Origin: Saprospiraceae bacterium
GTDB taxonomy: Bacteria > Bacteroidota > Bacteroidia > Chitinophagales > Saprospiraceae
Direction of reading: 5' to 3'
Length of the DNA: 43,372 bases
NCBI GenBank assembly: GCA_020629935.1
Contig: JAHDCJ010000003.1
Span: 1 to 43,372 of the forward strand
The notes beneath the pieces were generated by a model. It ran no database searches. It saw only the letters and a program-made list of their open reading frames with translations, and had not been told where the DNA came from. Position numbers and translations under genes: made by a program. Below are positions 34,218 to 43,372 of this stretch, in pieces; the stretch's first letter is position 1; every line of letters starts with the position of its first letter.

Positions 34218-37200
34218 ATGAGCGATTTTTTAAAAAATCAGAAAAAGATAAGTGCGCTTAAGAAAAAAATTGTCGATCTGGAAAAGAAAGTCCAAAACGA
34301 TAAACAGAAAAGCATTTTGCTCAAAAGCAAAATGGAACGCACGAGAAGAAACGAAGGGTTAACTAATCTACCTTCTAACCATTCATTCGTTAATGAAAAT
34401 AAAAAACTCATTACGCTGGTAAAAGCAAATGAAGAAAAACTAGTTAGTTGGAAAGATGATTTAATGGATCTACAAGGAAAATTTGAATCTTTTTTCTCTC
34501 CACAAAAAGCTATTACTCATTTAGATGATGCCCTTCCCTTTTTATTATTGCCTGTTCGGGTGCAAACCCGTTTTATGCAGATTAAACATTATACCACTAA
34601 GTTAAAAACCGAGTTTGTAAGAGATATCAAATCCTTTGATCTTTCCAATTTATCTACATTAAAACCAAGTATGAATCCATTAATCTCGGATTTAATGATG
34701 GATGAAACCAAAGACCTAATTCGAGATTTATCTATTTCAACTATTGATACAACGACCACCACAACAACACCATTAACTATTGGAACTATTCCAGGTATTG
34801 GTCGTAGATTTCTTGACCAGCCGATTACAACACCAGGAAGAAGAACTACAGAAACAGAAAAAAAAGTTTTCAAACGAGTACCTGACAGTAAAGAAATTTG
34901 GATACGTATTTTTCCTGATGATATTTTTATTCATAGCCATGAGGAAGGAATTACTGAAGATGAATTAAAAGCAGCGGTCAGTTATTGGGAAGAAGTGTTT
35001 AACGCTGATATAGCCTACGAAAATCGTACTTCCGATAATGAAGATCAGGCGAAAGCAGATTGGGAAAACAGCAAACTTGGTGCTTGGACGGTCTTAGTAA
35101 ATTCCTTTGGTGCTTATCGAGCTTCTTGGGTTTTGAAAACAGTAAAGCCTGATAATTTGCTTTCTGAGAATGCGTTTAATGTCCAGTTAAAAGCGAAACC
35201 ATCAATTGATACATCTACACTTACTATGAAAGCGGACTCTTGGTCTGAAGCGCCCAAAACTTATGTGCTACCAGATCGTTTTGTTGTTCGTTTACAACAA
35301 GGGAAAATTACGCGTGAAGTCGTAGGAAATCGTATTCCAGAAAACCTAATTCTAAGTCTTGATCCCAATCAAACTAATGACGGTGCTTTTGAGAATAAAA
35401 ATGGAACCCTTCAAATTCCTGATTATATGAGTTGGATGACCGATTTCGATGCAGCAGAACGCGTGGGAATGGCCATTAAGATTCCTTTAGAACGAGCAGA
35501 AGATCGAATTGGTTTTGATAAAGTTGTTGTCTTAGGAATCAAAGCATCTTCGAATGTAGAACAAACTACAGAACTTGTTGAAAAACTCTTTGATAATCAT
35601 CATTATAAACCAGGAGGAATGGGTATACTTCCGCAAGGAACGCCTACGAACAACACGGGCTCAAATGATGCAAAATCAAATAAAACGGAAGATGACCCCA
35701 CACGCTCTCAACAGATTGAACTTGGTGATCCTCTTTTTTCACCAATTAATGATCATTATAAAAAACGAGATGGACAACGACTAGCAGAAGCATTGGGGCT
35801 TGATGTTGGTTTATTTCAACATATTGAGCTAGGTAATCATTCGGATATTAGCGAGGCCATTGCGATGAATTTAGCCCTTTGGCCTGCTACTGGAGAATAC
35901 TATCTCAATCAATTTATCAAACCAGCCATCACCAATGTAGACATTAAAAATACGCGTACATTTTTCAAAAATTACGTAACTGGAAGAGGCTTACTTCCTT
36001 CTCTTCGAATTGACGAACAGCCTTATGGTGTTTTAGTCAGCTCCGCATGGTCAAAATGGAAGGAAAAAGAAGGCCAAGATCGTGAATCTAAATTTGTGCA
36101 TAATCTGCATAAAAACGTGATCCAACCTATGGATTTGGTTTGGTCTAGAAGTCTTCGTGACATCAAACATATCCAAGACCCATCGATTCCAACAAATCAA
36201 TTTTCTGAACAATTTTTAGCTGCTTTAGGATTACATGCGAGTTCTGTAGAATATTATCAACGCTCACTTTTAGGTCCATACTTAGTTTGGAATTTAATCC
36301 AAATGATGCAAATTTCTAATACTGGGGTAACGAGTGATCTACTCAGTTCTTTTAATCTATCTGGAAAAGTAATTGAAGAATTAGAAAAAGTGGGCTTTAA
36401 CTTCAACAAAGTACCCTTCTTATTTGAAACCATGTTTCTCAATGAAACGCGTTTATTAAACGGTGCAGTCATTGATAATTTATCCTTATCAGAAACTCGT
36501 GGTCTTCAAAACGTAAAGGGATATAATGCCAATTATATTAATTTATTAATCAATAGCGATATTGATCAAATCAAAAAAGAAGCTTTTGAAGGCAAATTGC
36601 CGCTTGCTAATGCACAAACCCCTAATGCCCTTTTATATTTAATGCTTCGACATGCCTTACTAAGAGAATATTTAGATACTTCTTTTCATATTTTAAAAGA
36701 TAAAAACTTAGTTGCAGATATTGTCAATCGAGATTTTGAGTTTGATTCTTTAAGAGCCGATAATCAGTTATCGAAAGAACATGAATTATTTCTCAATGAA
36801 ATGGTTCGTTCTGATCTTTTACCTGAGTTTGAGATGGAAATACATCGAAGAGTAGATCGAATTCAACCCACTGCCGAACCAGCTATTCGAGAAGAATTAT
36901 TTGGACGATTTCGTCGACGCATTGACCCTATTATTCGTCGGGAAGTGGCGACGGAAGTTAGCCGTATTACCTTAGGTCATACGGTGGAAAAAAGCAAGTG
37001 GGCTTATTTAGAAAATAAATACTCCCTCGCTACAGGAAATTTGACCATGTTTGATTATATCAAAGATCGAATTCGTAAAAAGACCCCTGACTCGTTGAAT
37101 GTTCGACAATTAAAAGATTCATTAAAAACACTTTCCTCTTTACCAACCGCTCGGTTAGAACGTTTGTTTGCCGAACATATAGATCTTTGTTCTTATCGAA

Positions 37201-39839
37201 TGGATAGTTGGATGCAAGGATTAGCTAACCGAAGATTACTTCTTAATAGAAAAAAACCAGAAAGTAAAAAAGGAATTCATCTTGGTGCTTTTGGTTATTT
37301 AGAAAAAGTGAAACCTTCTGGAGATTGGGGAATTGCTACTAGAGAAATTACAAAACCTGAAATGATTCCTTTAAAGGATGATGTTTCTACTGACGAGGTC
37401 ATTATTCCTGTTTTTGATAGTACTCTATTTACTGGAACAGGTGTCGATATTAAGCGTTATACACGACATGCTTTCATTTATTTAGGAAATGATTATTCGA
37501 TTCCTTTAATAAAGGATCCTATTACCAAAAAGATTACCACGCCTCCCAAAACATCAAAAGATAATCTCGGTTATATTCATACACCTTCGGCTGCCCATGC
37601 AGCTACTGCTGCTGTTTTGAGAAGTGGATATCAAACACATAAAACCATCAATTCACCAAATGATACTTTAGCTGTTAGCCTTACCTCAAAACGGGTGCGT
37701 ACTGCGATTTACTATCTTCAAGGAATTAGCAATGGGCAAGAGCTTAGTGCTTTATTGGGTTATCAATTCGAACGAGGTCTACATGATAACTTTACCTTGA
37801 ACATGAACTTAGATCAATTTATCCTTGATATACGAATCGCCTACCCGTTACGCAGTGATAAATTAACGGAAACTAATCATGATGGCCCAATTGATACCGT
37901 AGAAGCGTTTAATGTGGTGGACGGAATTGAACTATTAGAAGCATTCCGTCAATCATCTCCTTCTTGGTATTCGAAAATAGATTCCTTGAAAGGCAATGCG
38001 ACTTCTACCCGAAACGCGAGAAAGGCGATTGAAAAAGAAATAAGAAAGTTAGACGAGGCCTTAGATTCCATCACTGATTTATTATTGGCAGAATCCGTTT
38101 ATCAAATTGTGAAAGGAAATCCAGAAAGAGCAAACTCTGCCATGAATGTACTTAGTGGCAAAGGGGAAGTTCATATGCCAGAAATCATTGAAATTGCGCG
38201 ACATGGCCGTTCCATTACCCATCGAAAAGGAATTTTGCTTCCTACCGTAGGAAAAGATAAAATATGGAGTACAAGTGCTTCTCCACGTTCCCTCCTACAA
38301 CCTAAAGTAAATAGTTGGGTAGAAGCTCAACTTCCTGCACCAAGTAAAATGTGCGTGCGTATTGGTTTACCTGACAACTCGTTTATTAAAGTAAAAATCA
38401 GTGAATTAAATATCGAGCCGATTGACTTCATTCATTACTTTAATCAATCTTTAGAAAACTTTGAAGAACACGCGCTCTCCGCTGTTATTCGATCATATGT
38501 ATTTGCCAATAATAATGCCTTAAAAGAAACGGATAAGTTAACCATTGATTATAAGGATAGAAATTTTGGTGCTACTGAATTTTGCTTATATGAAATTTAT
38601 CCTTTAGCTAAACGGTTATTGGAAATGTTATCTAGTCGAAGACATTTAAATCCAGAAGATTTCCTTAGTCCGACGAATGCGAATGAATTAGATTTAGGTA
38701 CTTTCTATAATAATACGCATTTTAAAAATAAATTAAATACAATAATTAATGGCTCTGGAACGCTGGCAATTGGAAAACTTATTAGCAATCTTGAAGCAAA
38801 ATTATTAGCCCTTCCTTCCTTAAACGAAGGAGATCTGGTGACGGCCTCGCAACAAAACAAATACAACCAACTTTATGACCTGCTTATTTCTGCAGGACGC
38901 TTTGGTTTGTTTAGAGCTGTCCCCCATTTTAGTCGAGCATTTACAATTAGTACTCGAGCTGAAATTAGTACACGTACCGAACAAATCATTAGTGAACTAA
39001 CTAAAAGAAAAACATCTTTAGTTAACCTATACTCTGCTTTAAGTAGTAGTGAAGGAAAGGATGTAGAATTCCGTTCTTTACAGGAAATTACCACACTTCT
39101 TTTTGGTAAAGAGTATAAATTGTTCGCTCAATTTAATTTGACACATCCTGCTGAATTTACCACCGCATTTAATTATCCTGATTTATTAAAACATAGTGGT
39201 CCTTTTGCTATTGACCATTGGATTCAAGGACTTTCTAAAGTTCGGCCTGCAATTAATCGTTATCATCATCTTTCTATGTTAAGAGAGGCCGTTGATGCGG
39301 ATGCCGCATTCCAAATACCGAAAGTAGTTCAATTGCCATTTGATGCTAGTCAAGAAACGCATTGGGTTGGCATGGATTACCCCAAAGATTATGATTGGGA
39401 TGGGGATGTATTATCCTTAGTTTTGGAATATCCAGAAGACTATGAGATTAATCAACTCCATGGAGGTTTTATTGTAGACGAATGGACTGAGGTTATTCCA
39501 GAAAAAACGCATGATTCGAATATTGCATTGCATTTTAATCAACCCAATGCAGAGCCCCCACAAGCCATTTTATTAGCTGTTACTCCAGACGAAACAGGAA
39601 CATGGAATTGGGATGATTTATGTCAAACCATTATTGATACGGTTGAAATGGCAAAGAAACGTGCTGTTGAACCCGAACATATACAAAAAACAGGGCTTGC
39701 GCAATTATTGCCTGCGGTTATTGCCGCCATTGATGAAAGTGGAAATGCGCCTTCTCTTGACTTTGGAAGAAATATTGTTCCTGTACGCGCAGGATTTATG
39801 GGATTGGTATTGCTTGATGCCGTAACGCTAAATAATTAA
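34218..39839 (+). CDS. Giant conserved protein of unknown function (operon gene 5)
   Basis: A 1873-residue protein, the largest in the window. Residues 1-90 form a lysine-rich coiled coil. A short block LLPVRVQTRF (111-119), a seven-threonine run (177-183) and IWIRIFPDDIFIHSHEEGIT (226-245) follow. The long remainder mixes helices and strands with no recognised domain, catalytic motif, nucleotide-binding loop or membrane segment. The C-terminal NIALHFNQPNAEPPQAILLA and LDFGRNIVPVRAGFMG look conserved. Cysteines are scarce. I read the frame as intact with no frameshift. It lies 21 nt after operon gene 4 and 4 nt before gene 6. A scaffold role is conceivable from size and coiled coil but unsupported. 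Confidence 0.8.
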   Translation: MSDFLKNQKKISALKKKIVDLEKKVQNDKQKSILLKSKMERTRRNEGLTNLPSNHSFVNENKKLITLVKANEEKLVSWKDDLMDLQGKFESFFSPQKAITHLDDALPFLLLPVRVQTRFMQIKHYTTKLKTEFVRDIKSFDLSNLSTLKPSMNPLISDLMMDETKDLIRDLSISTIDTTTTTTTPLTIGTIPGIGRRFLDQPITTPGRRTTETEKKVFKRVPDSKEIWIRIFPDDIFIHSHEEGITEDELKAAVSYWEEVFNADIAYENRTSDNEDQAKADWENSKLGAWTVLVNSFGAYRASWVLKTVKPDNLLSENAFNVQLKAKPSIDTSTLTMKADSWSEAPKTYVLPDRFVVRLQQGKITREVVGNRIPENLILSLDPNQTNDGAFENKNGTLQIPDYMSWMTDFDAAERVGMAIKIPLERAEDRIGFDKVVVLGIKASSNVEQTTELVEKLFDNHHYKPGGMGILPQGTPTNNTGSNDAKSNKTEDDPTRSQQIELGDPLFSPINDHYKKRDGQRLAEALGLDVGLFQHIELGNHSDISEAIAMNLALWPATGEYYLNQFIKPAITNVDIKNTRTFFKNYVTGRGLLPSLRIDEQPYGVLVSSAWSKWKEKEGQDRESKFVHNLHKNVIQPMDLVWSRSLRDIKHIQDPSIPTNQFSEQFLAALGLHASSVEYYQRSLLGPYLVWNLIQMMQISNTGVTSDLLSSFNLSGKVIEELEKVGFNFNKVPFLFETMFLNETRLLNGAVIDNLSLSETRGLQNVKGYNANYINLLINSDIDQIKKEAFEGKLPLANAQTPNALLYLMLRHALLREYLDTSFHILKDKNLVADIVNRDFEFDSLRADNQLSKEHELFLNEMVRSDLLPEFEMEIHRRVDRIQPTAEPAIREELFGRFRRRIDPIIRREVATEVSRITLGHTVEKSKWAYLENKYSLATGNLTMFDYIKDRIRKKTPDSLNVRQLKDSLKTLSSLPTARLERLFAEHIDLCSYRMDSWMQGLANRRLLLNRKKPESKKGIHLGAFGYLEKVKPSGDWGIATREITKPEMIPLKDDVSTDEVIIPVFDSTLFTGTGVDIKRYTRHAFIYLGNDYSIPLIKDPITKKITTPPKTSKDNLGYIHTPSAAHAATAAVLRSGYQTHKTINSPNDTLAVSLTSKRVRTAIYYLQGISNGQELSALLGYQFERGLHDNFTLNMNLDQFILDIRIAYPLRSDKLTETNHDGPIDTVEAFNVVDGIELLEAFRQSSPSWYSKIDSLKGNATSTRNARKAIEKEIRKLDEALDSITDLLLAESVYQIVKGNPERANSAMNVLSGKGEVHMPEIIEIARHGRSITHRKGILLPTVGKDKIWSTSASPRSLLQPKVNSWVEAQLPAPSKMCVRIGLPDNSFIKVKISELNIEPIDFIHYFNQSLENFEEHALSAVIRSYVFANNNALKETDKLTIDYKDRNFGATEFCLYEIYPLAKRLLEMLSSRRHLNPEDFLSPTNANELDLGTFYNNTHFKNKLNTIINGSGTLAIGKLISNLEAKLLALPSLNEGDLVTASQQNKYNQLYDLLISAGRFGLFRAVPHFSRAFTISTRAEISTRTEQIISELTKRKTSLVNLYSALSSSEGKDVEFRSLQEITTLLFGKEYKLFAQFNLTHPAEFTTAFNYPDLLKHSGPFAIDHWIQGLSKVRPAINRYHHLSMLREAVDADAAFQIPKVVQLPFDASQETHWVGMDYPKDYDWDGDVLSLVLEYPEDYEINQLHGGFIVDEWTEVIPEKTHDSNIALHFNQPNAEPPQAILLAVTPDETGTWNWDDLCQTIIDTVEMAKKRAVEPEHIQKTGLAQLLPAVIAAIDESGNAPSLDFGRNIVPVRAGFMGLVLLDAVTLNN

Positions 39840-39843
39840 TATT

Positions 39844-41679
39844 ATGCCAGAAACTACTGCAACTATATGGAATCGATTAGAATCTAGACCAAGATCATCA
39901 AATTTAGATCGGGCACTTCGATGCGAAGTAAGAGATCCGCTTTGGATGCTTACACGACAATGGCAGTTTGGTGAATTCCAAGCCGAAGACAATGGAAGTC
40001 CAATATTAACTAAAGTGAAGTATCAAAGTGCTCCCATTCATAAATATTCTTTACGAGGACAAAAAGCGGCAAATTTTGATGCGGACTTCCCGTTGGAAGC
40101 TACCATTGAAAAACAAGTCGTTGATTTAGATTTATCGCTTCGGATTGAAATGGGAAGATATTGGTTTCGGCTTCTCCGTGGTACCTTATCAAGTACATTA
40201 GCCAAAAATATCATTAAAGAGTTTAAGGCGAATAAAGACTTACATTTTGTTTTGCCTCCAGAAGACGATGATGATGCTCAATATAATGCCGCACAGATAT
40301 TAAGTAATTCCAAACAATTAAACCTGTTGTCTACCGTAGCTAATGGACGTTTAATTGATGGTGGTCATCTTTATGAATATCTGACAACAGGAAGTAATAA
40401 AAAAGCTTCTGATCTCATTTCTAGTAGCAATGCGCAAGTCAACGATTTAGGAAAAACATTTATTGAATGGTTTAATTCGGTTTATGCACAGCCTGACGGC
40501 CCTAAAGACACGGCATGGCATCCTTCACATATGGAATATCAATTTGATGTTTCAGTAAGTGACGAAAACTTGAATGGGAAAGTGTTGCATACAGAAGAAT
40601 ATTATCATGGTCGCTTAGATTGGTATAATTTTGATTTTGCGGGGCAAAAAGATAAACCACATAACACCTTAGGCCAAGGCATCAAAAAATCGGACTTTAG
40701 TCGAGATGAATTGACGATGTTACCTACCGAAGTAAATTTCCCAGGGATGCCCAATGCGCGTTGGTGGCAAATCGAAGATGGCACTGTAAACTTTGGAAAT
40801 TTAAAACCCGATACCACAGATATTTCTAAGTTGATCGTTTCTGAGTTCGGTTTAATCTATGGAAATGATTGGATGATGGTTCCCTTATCTGTGGAATCAG
40901 GTAGTTTATCACAAGTAGACCATATAGAAGTCACTGATGTTTTTGGACAACGAACAATAGTCAAACATGTAAACGAGAATACGCCTGATGAATTCTGGTC
41001 TTTCTTCCAAGTTTATGATCGTGACAACGATGATAATAAACAAAATGAACGAAGTCTTTTACTTCCTCCCGTTGTTCATCATACATTAGAAGGCCCACCA
41101 TTAGAGCAAATAAAATTGGCCCGTGATGAAATGGCCAACATGGTTTGGGCAGTGGAAACTATAGTACCTAATGAGTTGGGAGAAGGCATGGATGGACATG
41201 AAGCAGCCATGCATCTTCAAGCCTTTTATAAAAATTTAGCTGGTGAAGAAGATATTGTCCTCTTTGAAAACAAAAGCGAATGGAAATATAATTTAGCGAG
41301 TACGGTTCCAGAAAACTGGATTCCTTTTATTCCCGTAAAATTAAAAGATCCAAACTTGAATTTAAGTTTGAATAAAACAAGACAAATTCAATTACAACGA
41401 GCGGCCATGCCTCGTGTATTATCCAATTTCCCTACCCGTAGAATTCGACCTAGAACCTCGATTTTAAAAGAGGGAATGGATAGTCAAACGGTAAAACCAT
41501 TTTATTTATTTGAGGAAGAAGTCCCACGATCTGGAGCTATCATTTCCTTGAACTGGCAACGTACAAGATGGTATAATGGTAAGACAGTAGTCTGGCAAGG
41601 AAGAAAGAAAACCAATGGACGTGGAGAAAGTTATAGCAATCTTCGTTTTGATTTTATTAATGGTAAAAAAGAAAAATAA
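39844..41679 (+). CDS. Conserved protein of unknown function (operon gene 6)
   Basis: A 611-residue soluble protein. The first 50 residues hold the most distinctive stretch: IWNRLESRPRSSNLDRALR and VRDPLWMLTRQWQFGEFQAE. The middle contains DWYNFDFAG, FPGMPNARWWQIEDG and FGLIYGNDWMMVPL; the end has ISLNWQRTRWYNGKTVVWQG. From memory such DPLW(M)L.RQWQFGEF proteins occur beside DUF6603 genes in other bacteria; not verified. It is unusually rich in tryptophan. No signal peptide, membrane helix or known catalytic motif is seen. It starts 4 nt after gene 5 and ends the operon; only 52 nt separate it from the convergent TolC-family gene, and I see no terminator hairpin there. Confidence 0.8.
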   Translation: MPETTATIWNRLESRPRSSNLDRALRCEVRDPLWMLTRQWQFGEFQAEDNGSPILTKVKYQSAPIHKYSLRGQKAANFDADFPLEATIEKQVVDLDLSLRIEMGRYWFRLLRGTLSSTLAKNIIKEFKANKDLHFVLPPEDDDDAQYNAAQILSNSKQLNLLSTVANGRLIDGGHLYEYLTTGSNKKASDLISSSNAQVNDLGKTFIEWFNSVYAQPDGPKDTAWHPSHMEYQFDVSVSDENLNGKVLHTEEYYHGRLDWYNFDFAGQKDKPHNTLGQGIKKSDFSRDELTMLPTEVNFPGMPNARWWQIEDGTVNFGNLKPDTTDISKLIVSEFGLIYGNDWMMVPLSVESGSLSQVDHIEVTDVFGQRTIVKHVNENTPDEFWSFFQVYDRDNDDNKQNERSLLLPPVVHHTLEGPPLEQIKLARDEMANMVWAVETIVPNELGEGMDGHEAAMHLQAFYKNLAGEEDIVLFENKSEWKYNLASTVPENWIPFIPVKLKDPNLNLSLNKTRQIQLQRAAMPRVLSNFPTRRIRPRTSILKEGMDSQTVKPFYLFEEEVPRSGAIISLNWQRTRWYNGKTVVWQGRKKTNGRGESYSNLRFDFINGKKEK

Positions 41680-41731
41680 TTCTTGTCGCTTTTACGGTAA
41701 ACTGCAACTATATATAAGTACTAGGAATAAA

Positions 41732-43069
41732 TTATTGTTGATATACCCCTGTGATCCATTCAATATCTGTTTTTGCGGAAATGATATTGAACAATGTACT
41801 TGATCTTAGGAAGTTCGCATTGATGTAAGCTACTTGAATTTGACGATAATCAAAGGAGCTAATTTGTCCTGACTTAAAACGTTCTTCGGCAATTTCTATA
41901 TTTCGTTGTGCATTTTTTAGACGAGCATTTACGATGTCAAGTACTCGAAGTTGGTTGTTGTAACTATCAATAAAAATACGGAGTTGTTGGGTTAAGGCGC
42001 GTTCTGTTTCTTGTGTATTTAGACGAGCAATCTCTTCTTGAATTTGTGCGTTTTGAATATTTTGTTTTCGCAATCCGCCGTCATAAATTCGCATATTCGC
42101 ACTGAGGTTGACGGACCAATTAATGTTATAACCTAAATTAAAGCCATACTTTTCATTCGTGTTTGGATTTTTGCCAAACAATAAAAAACCATTTCCTGAA
42201 GGGTTAAAACTTGATCCTAAATTGACTGTAGGTTTTTGACTTGTTTTAGTTAAGTCTGTATTAAGCATGGTTAGGCGTTCTGCTAGCAATAAGTTTTGTA
42301 GATTGACATTTTGGCTTACTAACTGGTTAAATAGCTCGTCTTCAGATAATAATACAGGGCTATGTTCAAGTTTTCCTACAAGTTGATAATCCGAAGGCTG
42401 AGCATCGACATTCATGCTTAAAAGTAGATTATGAACGGCCGTATTATAGTCGTTTTCTTGGTTGATTAGATTCGTAGAATCGCTTAAGAAAGCATCTTCT
42501 AATTGGAGTAAATTAAAGGTAGAGCTTCCGCCGAATTCTTTGCGGATGTTTTCGTAGGCAATTCGATCTTCTGAAAGTTGTAGAACTGTTTTGAGTACTT
42601 CTATTCGTTCTTTTTGAAATAAGGCTAAATAAAAGTTTTTGACGATGTCTCGAATGCTATTTTGGACTTCAACTTGACGAAACTGTTCTTGTTGGTTGAC
42701 TTGTTGTTCGAGCTGTGTCTTATTGATTTTATTACGGTTTCCATTGTAGATTTGCCAATTTGCATCCACACTTGGACTAATTGAACCCGAATAGGTTTCT
42801 TGGCTTAAATTACTTCCAATGATACCATTGAAGTTGTTCGCAATACCTACCACATTTGGAACTATAAGATTGAGATCAATGGTTGGTGTTCTACCAGCAT
42901 TGGTCCAATTATCACTATTTTTTGCAATTTCAATTTGACGATCGGCGATTTTAATCCCAAAGTTATTTTCTAGACCTAATAAAATGGCCGATTCTAAGTT
43001 TAGAGATTCTTGCGCTTGAACAAAGTTAAATGACAACAAAAAAATGTTAATCGCGATTATATATTTCAT
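41732..43069 (-). CDS. TolC-family outer membrane efflux protein
   Basis: A 445-residue protein with a signal peptide (residues 1-19, ending FVQAQ) and two structurally repeated OEP domains. The N-terminal half shows SLNLESAILLGLENNFGIKIADRQ; the second half repeats the helical pattern (LAERLTMLNTDLTKTSQKP, NIEIAEERFKSGQISSFDYRQIQ). Trimers form the outer-membrane and periplasmic tunnel of a tripartite exporter. It lies 9 nt downstream of an AcrB-type pump gene, so it likely serves that pump. Length is normal. The last residues are TDIEWITGVYQQ. It is convergent with the copper-oxidase operon and not obviously related to it. Confidence 0.92.
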   Translation of the reverse strand: MKYIIAINIFLLSFNFVQAQESLNLESAILLGLENNFGIKIADRQIEIAKNSDNWTNAGRTPTIDLNLIVPNVVGIANNFNGIIGSNLSQETYSGSISPSVDANWQIYNGNRNKINKTQLEQQVNQQEQFRQVEVQNSIRDIVKNFYLALFQKERIEVLKTVLQLSEDRIAYENIRKEFGGSSTFNLLQLEDAFLSDSTNLINQENDYNTAVHNLLLSMNVDAQPSDYQLVGKLEHSPVLLSEDELFNQLVSQNVNLQNLLLAERLTMLNTDLTKTSQKPTVNLGSSFNPSGNGFLLFGKNPNTNEKYGFNLGYNINWSVNLSANMRIYDGGLRKQNIQNAQIQEEIARLNTQETERALTQQLRIFIDSYNNQLRVLDIVNARLKNAQRNIEIAEERFKSGQISSFDYRQIQVAYINANFLRSSTLFNIISAKTDIEWITGVYQQ

Positions 43070-43078
43070 AGTGTATAA

Positions 43079-43372
43079 TTAAATAAATCCAGCCGTGATT
43101 TTCATGGTTAACATAATAAGAATAACAAGCATGATTAAAACGGCTATGGCAGAAAGAATAACTAAAGGATACATGGTTTGTCTACCTTCATATGCAGGTT
43201 CCACCATTTCTGGCGCTAATCTTTTTCCTTCCCAAAGGTTTAAAGAAAATAATTTTATTCGATTAGAAATAACGAGTAAAGCAGGAACCAATAATAAAAT
43301 AACAACTGTAACAATCAACAATCCAAAGGCTACAGATACCGCCATTGGAATTAAAAATTGAGCTTGAAAACT
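43079..43372 (-). CDS. AcrB-type RND efflux transporter, C-terminal fragment (truncated by window edge)
   Basis: The last 97 residues of a resistance-nodulation-division pump; the frame is open through the window edge at 43372, so the start lies outside. It contains QFLIPMAVSVAFGLLIVTVV followed by the final membrane helix pair and VISNRIKLF, which are typical of the C-terminal membrane segments of AcrB/MexB or CusA-like pumps. A further hydrophobic helix (residues 64-83 of the fragment) and a short tail follow, slightly longer than usual. Substrate class cannot be told from this part. It is upstream of the TolC-family gene in the same operon. Confidence 0.85.
   Translation of the reverse strand, partial: SFQAQFLIPMAVSVAFGLLIVTVVILLLVPALLVISNRIKLFSLNLWEGKRLAPEMVEPAYEGRQTMYPLVILSAIAVLIMLVILIMLTMKITAGFI

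Noticed and set aside
31284..41679. Large operon proteins as a contractile injection system or phage tail
   Set aside because: No sheath, tube, baseplate, LysM or AAA+ components are recognisable, and no phage genes are nearby.
24458..41679. Operon as a recently acquired mobile island
   Set aside because: No integrase, transposase, tRNA or flanking repeats seen, and base composition by eye resembles the neighbours.
41732..43372. TolC/AcrB genes as the exporter of the copper-oxidase system
   Set aside because: They are convergent with the operon, are ordinary RND efflux components for small molecules and could not carry folded proteins of this size.

Overview
The window reads as a chromosomal segment from an AT-rich member of the Bacteroidota, plausibly a marine or gliding lineage such as the Saprospiria; that rank is inference only. 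Evidence seen: a GWxTD-domain lipoprotein, a metal-ABC permease fused to a DtxR-type repressor, Bacteroidota-style promoter elements (TAnnTTTG at -7) and little sign of Shine-Dalgarno sequences. No rRNA, tRNA, CRISPR array, transposase or integrase was found.

Bases 1-24155 are mostly housekeeping. On the minus strand lies an operon of scpA, a UPF0104-type membrane protein, a ferredoxin-NADP-reductase-like flavoprotein and an HD-domain protein. Next come a secreted protein of unknown function and recX. A plus-strand MFS transporter faces a minus-strand HtrA protease. A plus-strand trio follows (HD-like protein, DAO-type FAD oxidoreductase, M19-dipeptidase-like protein). Then, on the minus strand, are an RluA-family pseudouridine synthase, a VanX-like lipoprotein and smpB. 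A metal-uptake operon (DtxR/MntR regulator, TroA/ZnuA-type binding protein, ATPase, permease-DtxR fusion) follows, with a perfect DtxR-box-like palindrome in front of it. After that comes an OmpA lipoprotein - tatC - GWxTD operon. An MBL-fold hydrolase and a fatty acid desaturase are convergent and share a TTAA stop.

Bases 24458-41679 are the striking part: six tightly spaced plus-strand genes (gaps 4-21 nt) that look like one 17-kb operon. It begins with two copper oxidases: a galactose/glyoxal-oxidase-like Kelch enzyme with all five expected copper/cofactor residues, and a type-3 copper tyrosinase with all six histidines but about 125 residues inserted inside its CuA site. Four large proteins (1167, 970, 1873 and 611 aa) follow. 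The first looks like the uncharacterised DUF6603 family; the other three match no named family I know. None of the six has a recognisable signal peptide or membrane anchor. Two copper oxidases with about 4600 residues of uncharacterised protein is the best candidate here for an undescribed system. An oxidative cross-linking or oxidative-modification complex is a reasonable guess, but function is unproven.

The right end (41732-43372, minus strand) is an RND efflux locus: a TolC-family outer-membrane protein and the C-terminus of an AcrB-type pump that runs off the window.
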